Below are positions 5,046-7,999 of a stretch of 7,999 bases of DNA, piece by piece. The stretch lies in the NCBI GenBank assembly GCA_910586275.1, contig CAJUIM010000142.1, forward strand, positions 1 to 7,999, given 5' to 3'. The stretch's first letter is position 1. Every line of letters starts with the position of its first letter. The DNA comes from an uncultured Lachnospiraceae bacterium. GTDB taxonomy: Bacteria > Bacillota > Clostridia > Lachnospirales > Lachnospiraceae. The notes beneath the pieces were generated by a model. It made no database searches. It worked only from the letters and a program-made list of their open reading frames with translations, and was not told the origin of the DNA. Made by a program: the position numbers and the translations under genes.

Positions 5046-6623
5046 TCAATTTTCCTCAACTTCAATTTCCATACGGATTATTTGGCTCAGATCAATATAG
5101 GCATCCTCGAAATCCCTGCTGTCCCCTATAGCCTGCACCTCAATCTCTATCTCTTTCTGTACAGCTGCGCCGATGATCCGCTGCAGCTGCTCCTTATTGT
5201 CCTGATTTTTCAGATAATCGGAAGCTAAACCGTCAGGCACCACTATCTGAAGGCGGTTGTCACCGCCCAAGCTTAAGCGCGCATTCTTCATATATGTTTT
5301 CATCGGCTGTTCCATATCCGCGACAACAGAATTCCATCTTTCCACAGCCCGTTTTACGTCTTCAGGTATTGCTTTGGGAAATTCCGTTTTCTGCAGTCCG
5401 GATGCCTTCTGCGGTTGCTGCAGTCCGCCCCCTGCTGAGCCGCTGTCCTGCGGCACGGCGGCAGGCACGCCTTTTTCCACTTTTTTCTCCAAATCCCGTA
5501 TCCTGCACAGCAATGACTCCGTATCCCTTTCCATGCCCGGCCTGCACAGCTTAATCAGTGCCACTTCAATCAATATCCGTTTCTGGGATGCATAGCGGAT
5601 ACGCCCGGACAATTCGGAAAAAATACGGATAAAACGGATAAGCGTATCCATATCCGCCATCTGTGCTTCTTCTTTCAGCCTTGCCAGATTTTCCGTTGAA
5701 ACGTCAATGACATCCTCTATGCCATCGGAACTTTGCACCAAAAGCAAATTCCTCAGATACCATGTGAAGTCACTGACAAACTGGGAAAGTTCCCTTCCTT
5801 GGATGACAATTTCTTCCAGCAGCCCGATGCATGCCGTCACATCCTCCGCCAGAACCATCCCGAACAGCCTGCCGAACACCGCCGTATCCACTGCCCCGAG
5901 GATTTCCAGCACTTTATCATAGGTGAGTTCCTCCCCAAAATGAAAAGCGATACATTGATCCAGAAGACTGAGGGCATCCCTCATGGAGCCGTCTGCCGCC
6001 TTGGCAATATAACGCAGTGCCCTTTCTTCTGCCTGCACTCCTTCCGCCTGCATCAGTTCCTGCAGCCGTGCGGAAATAGTTTCTATAGTAATGCGCTTAA
6101 AATCATATCTTTGGCATCTGGACAGAATCGTAACCGGTATTTTGTGTACTTCCGTAGTTGCCAAAATGAAAATAACATAGGACGGAGGTTCTTCCAGCGT
6201 CTTCAGCAAAGCATTGAAGGCTCCCATAGAAAGCATATGAACCTCATCTATAATATAAACCTTATATTTTCCCTCCGCAGGTGAATAAGACACCTCATCC
6301 ACGATTTCCCGTATATTATCCACGCCGTTGTTGGATGCGGCATCTATCTCAATGACATTCATGCTGGCTCCCGACGCGATTGCCCGGCAGAGCGTGCATT
6401 GCCCGCAGGGACTGCCCTCTGCCGGGTTTTCACAGTTCACTGCTTTGGCAAAAATCTTTGCAATCGTCGTCTTACCCGTCCCACGGGTACCGCAAAAGAG
6501 GTATGCATGTCCGATGCGCCCTGCCTTTATCTGATTTTTCAAAGTAGTCACAATATGTCCCTGCCCCTTCACATCCCCGAAGCTTTGGGGGCGGAACTTT
6601 CGGTACAACGCCGTATAAGACAT
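5046..6623 (-). CDS. dnaX: DNA polymerase III subunit gamma/tau
   Basis: DnaX is the ATPase core of the clamp loader, which opens and places the beta clamp on primed DNA and holds the replisome together. The 525 residues show an AAA+ domain with Walker A GTRGTGKT (45-52), a zinc-binding set C64, C73, C76 and C79, Walker B IIDEVH (125-129), sensor-1 LATTEVHK (154-161), the arginine-finger SRC motif (168-170) and sensor-2 GSMRDALSLLDQ with R215. The clamp-loader collar helices follow to about 370, then a Q/G/P-rich linker (about 385-415) and a C-terminal region of some 110 residues, in the place of the tau tail. I start at the ATG of MSYTALYRKFRP, which has GAGG six bases upstream and matches the usual N-terminus; an in-frame ATG at 6644 adds seven residues with a poor binding site. 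A run AAA AAA at codons 380-381 is discussed as a weak frameshift candidate. Confidence 0.97.
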   Translation of the reverse strand: MSYTALYRKFRPQSFGDVKGQGHIVTTLKNQIKAGRIGHAYLFCGTRGTGKTTIAKIFAKAVNCENPAEGSPCGQCTLCRAIASGASMNVIEIDAASNNGVDNIREIVDEVSYSPAEGKYKVYIIDEVHMLSMGAFNALLKTLEEPPSYVIFILATTEVHKIPVTILSRCQRYDFKRITIETISARLQELMQAEGVQAEERALRYIAKAADGSMRDALSLLDQCIAFHFGEELTYDKVLEILGAVDTAVFGRLFGMVLAEDVTACIGLLEEIVIQGRELSQFVSDFTWYLRNLLLVQSSDGIEDVIDVSTENLARLKEEAQMADMDTLIRFIRIFSELSGRIRYASQKRILIEVALIKLCRPGMERDTESLLCRIRDLEKKVEKGVPAAVPQDSGSAGGGLQQPQKASGLQKTEFPKAIPEDVKRAVERWNSVVADMEQPMKTYMKNARLSLGGDNRLQIVVPDGLASDYLKNQDNKEQLQRIIGAAVQKEIEIEVQAIGDSRDFEDAYIDLSQIIRMEIEVEEN

Positions 6624-6629
6624 AACAAA

Positions 6630-6635
6630 CCTCTT
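6630..6635 (-). promoter_or_regulatory. Ribosome binding site that decides the dnaX start
   Basis: AAGAGG on the minus strand lies six bases before the ATG at 6623. The alternative ATG at 6644 has only a weak, A-rich upstream sequence, so this site favours the shorter product. Confidence 0.65.
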
Positions 6636-6668
6636 TTCTGCCATAATCCGTTATTATTCCCATAAACA

Positions 6669-6699
6669 GCCGTCTTATGACGGCCAAAGACAATTTGGC
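6669..6699 (-). other. Two overlapping hairpins between pfkA and dnaX
   Basis: On the minus strand a first stem pairs GCCAAA (6694-6699) with TTTGGC (6683-6688) around five bases. A second pairs GCCGTC (6679-6684) with GACGGC (6669-6674) around ATAA. They share two bases (6683-6684), so full formation of both is not possible. The second is followed by TGTTTAT, a poor T-run. The pair lies 11 bases after the pfkA stop and could be a leaky terminator or attenuator before dnaX. No separate dnaX promoter of good quality is seen in this gap. Confidence 0.45.
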
Positions 6700-6709
6700 T
6701 TACCCTTTA

Positions 6710-7783
6710 TCAGTCGCCGAAGCAAATGCCCAGCATTTTAGCTTCTTTCACAATGCTGGCATCCGGTGCAACCATTTTCAGTTTGCCTGCCACTTCCTCC
6801 AAAGGCACTTTCACGATTTCGCGGTTCTTATAGCCTACCATAAATCCATATTCCCCGTTCAGTATCATCCTTCCCGCCTCGGAGCCGAGCCTGCTGGCAA
6901 ATACTCTGTCATAAGGGCAGGGGCTGCCGCCGCGCTGTGTATGCCCGGGCACCGTCACCCTGACTTCATGGCCGCTTTTCTCCTGGATCTTCTGCGCAAT
7001 CTCATAAGACACCGACGGATATTTATAATTCTTCATTTTTTCTTTGTATTCTTTCTTAGATAATTTTGCGTCCGCTTTGGAAATTGCCCCTTCCGCCACC
7101 GCGAGGATCGTAAATTTGCTTCCGTTCCGGTTTCTCTCTTCAATTTTATCTATTACCTTGTCTATATCATAAGGAATCTCCGGAATAAGAATGATATCCG
7201 CGCCGCCTGCTATCCCTGCGTTTAAAGTAAGATAGCCCACTTTATGCCCCATGACTTCCACGATAAATACCCTGCCATGAGATGCAGCCGTGGTATGGAT
7301 GCAGTCAATGGCATCCGTTGCAATATTTACGGCACTCTGGAAACCAAATGTCATATCCGTTCCCCAGAGGTCATTGTCTATAGTCTTCGGCAGCGTAACC
7401 ACATTCAGCCCTTCACTGCGGAGCAGATTTGCGGTCTTATGGGTGCCGTTCCCGCCCAAGATCACAAGGCAGTCCAGACGAAGCTTATAATAGTTCTGCT
7501 TCATTGCTTCCACTTTATCCAATCCGTTCTCATCCGGATCCTTTATTGTCTTAAACGGAGTTCTGGAACTCCCGAGTATTGTGCCGCCCTTTGTCAGCAC
7601 GCCGGAGAAGTCACGCCCTGTGAGCATACGGAAATTACCATAAATCAGTCCCTTATACCCTTCCAGGAGCCCATACATCTCCACTTCTTCCCCACTGTTA
7701 AAAATGCATTTCGCCACTCCGCGCATCGCCGCATTCAATGCCTGACAGTCGCCACCGCTGGTCAACATTCCTATTCTCTTCAT
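6710..7783 (-). CDS. pfkA: 6-phosphofructokinase, group III (clostridial type)
   Basis: The enzyme phosphorylates fructose 6-phosphate to fructose 1,6-bisphosphate in glycolysis. The 357 residues show the PFK landmarks: TSGGDCQALNAAMR (8-21), SSRTPF with R74, GGNGTHKT (110-117) at the phosphoryl-donor site, PKTIDND (132-138) with D136 as the catalytic base, EVMGHKVG (176-183), AGGAD (192-196), AEGA (230-233) and VTVPGHTQRGGSP (276-288) with the substrate-binding H281 and R284. By E. coli numbering Gly104 is kept (G113), which favours ATP, while the Lys at the Gly124 position (K133) is the residue found in pyrophosphate enzymes and in group III. Asn (N112) replaces Asp103. ATP is the likely donor, but this is a prediction. 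AGGAGG lies seven bases before the ATG. The gene has its own promoter and stands before the dnaX cluster. Confidence 0.95.
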   Translation of the reverse strand: MKRIGMLTSGGDCQALNAAMRGVAKCIFNSGEEVEMYGLLEGYKGLIYGNFRMLTGRDFSGVLTKGGTILGSSRTPFKTIKDPDENGLDKVEAMKQNYYKLRLDCLVILGGNGTHKTANLLRSEGLNVVTLPKTIDNDLWGTDMTFGFQSAVNIATDAIDCIHTTAASHGRVFIVEVMGHKVGYLTLNAGIAGGADIILIPEIPYDIDKVIDKIEERNRNGSKFTILAVAEGAISKADAKLSKKEYKEKMKNYKYPSVSYEIAQKIQEKSGHEVRVTVPGHTQRGGSPCPYDRVFASRLGSEAGRMILNGEYGFMVGYKNREIVKVPLEEVAGKLKMVAPDASIVKEAKMLGICFGD

Positions 7784-7807
7784 CTGTCACCCTCCTAAAA
7801 CTGTTGC

Positions 7808-7824
7808 CGGCTTATGTAAAGCCG
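7808..7824 (-). other. Hairpin in the pfkA leader
   Basis: On the minus strand CGGCTT and AAGCCG form a perfect six-base stem with a five-base loop, ending about 11 bases before the AGGAGG of pfkA. It sits within the predicted leader of about 53 bases. No T-run follows directly, so it is not a terminator; it may set mRNA stability or access to the ribosome binding site. Confidence 0.4.
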
Positions 7825-7842
7825 CTCTTTTCTCCATTTCCC

Positions 7843-7871
7843 ATTATATAATAATTTACTCTTTCCCACAA
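7843..7871 (-). promoter_or_regulatory. Predicted pfkA promoter
   Basis: On the minus strand TTGTGG (7866-7871) is followed by 17 bases and a consensus TATAAT (7843-7848) in A/T-rich DNA. Transcription should begin near 7836, about 53 bases before the pfkA ATG. The -10 and spacing are good, the -35 matches only in TTG. Confidence 0.65.
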
Positions 7872-7999
7872 CTAAGTTTTTCTCATCCACCCTAAAAGTT
7901 TGATACGGCGTAAAAATTTTCGTAACAGTTCAGCCTGAATGTAATGTTGGGAGGCGGACGCACGGGAGGGATTTTTTTGCGGGACGGCGGCAGCGGGAG
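7872..7999. other. Unassigned edge region with a possible plus-strand promoter
   Basis: No gene is supported here. From about 7946 to the edge the plus strand becomes rich in G and A, the reverse of the rest of the window, where the coding minus strand is the purine-rich one. On the plus strand TTGATA (7900-7905), 17 bases and TAACAG (7923-7928) make a weak promoter, and an ATG at 7944 stays open to the edge for about 18 codons, without a ribosome binding site. On the minus strand two frames are also open from the edge for 33 and 40 codons. Any of these could be the end of a gene outside the window. Confidence 0.25.

Noticed and set aside
4994..5065. Longer ybaB start at 5065
   Set aside because: It would add 24 unusual residues and overlap dnaX, while the ATG at 4993 has AGGAGGAAGG and a typical N-terminus.
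5733..6284. Plus-strand open frame of 183 codons opposite dnaX
   Set aside because: It is antisense to the conserved AAA+ region, with no binding site and no recognisable motif.
7244..7798. Plus-strand open frame of 184 codons opposite pfkA
   Set aside because: It is antisense to highly conserved PFK motifs and ends over the pfkA ribosome binding site; its composition is that of a reverse-complement shadow.
1..7999. Search for mobile elements, CRISPR arrays, defence or toxin-antitoxin genes
   Set aside because: No transposase, integrase, repeat-spacer pattern, long terminal repeat or small paired genes were seen; the coding content is ordinary chromosomal core plus two unnamed membrane proteins.

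Overview
The window looks like chromosomal core DNA of a mid-GC clostridial Firmicute, most likely Lachnospiraceae. The reasons are the conserved order dnaX-ybaB-recR, strong AGGAGG-type ribosome binding sites, a clostridial-type phosphofructokinase with GGNGTHKT and PKTIDND motifs, and a membrane-anchored propeller protein of the DUF5711 type next to a CvpA-family protein, a pairing I associate with that family. This assignment is inferred from gene content and not from a database match.

All seven supported genes are read from the minus strand, so transcription runs from high to low coordinates. From right to left: an edge region without an assigned gene (7872-7999); pfkA with its own promoter and a leader hairpin; two overlapping hairpins in the pfkA-dnaX gap; dnaX (clamp-loader gamma/tau subunit), ybaB (nucleoid-associated protein) and recR (recombinational repair), a classical replication/repair cluster; galM (aldose 1-epimerase), 55 bases after recR and closed by a good intrinsic terminator; an unnamed 251-residue tail-anchored membrane protein with its own extended -10 promoter; then a second promoter driving a DUF5711-type anchored propeller protein and a CvpA-family membrane protein. 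At the left edge a near-consensus promoter, preceded by phased A-tracts, fires leftwards out of the window, probably into a highly expressed unit such as a stable RNA.

The genes do not form one dedicated pathway. dnaX, ybaB and recR work on DNA; pfkA and galM belong to sugar metabolism; the last three products are membrane proteins of unknown or loosely known role. I see no mobile element, CRISPR array, toxin-antitoxin pair or phage gene, and no clear novel system. The points most worth a second look are the left-edge promoter with its curved upstream DNA, the active-site residues of the phosphofructokinase, the two unnamed membrane proteins, and several operator-like or attenuator-like dyads between genes.
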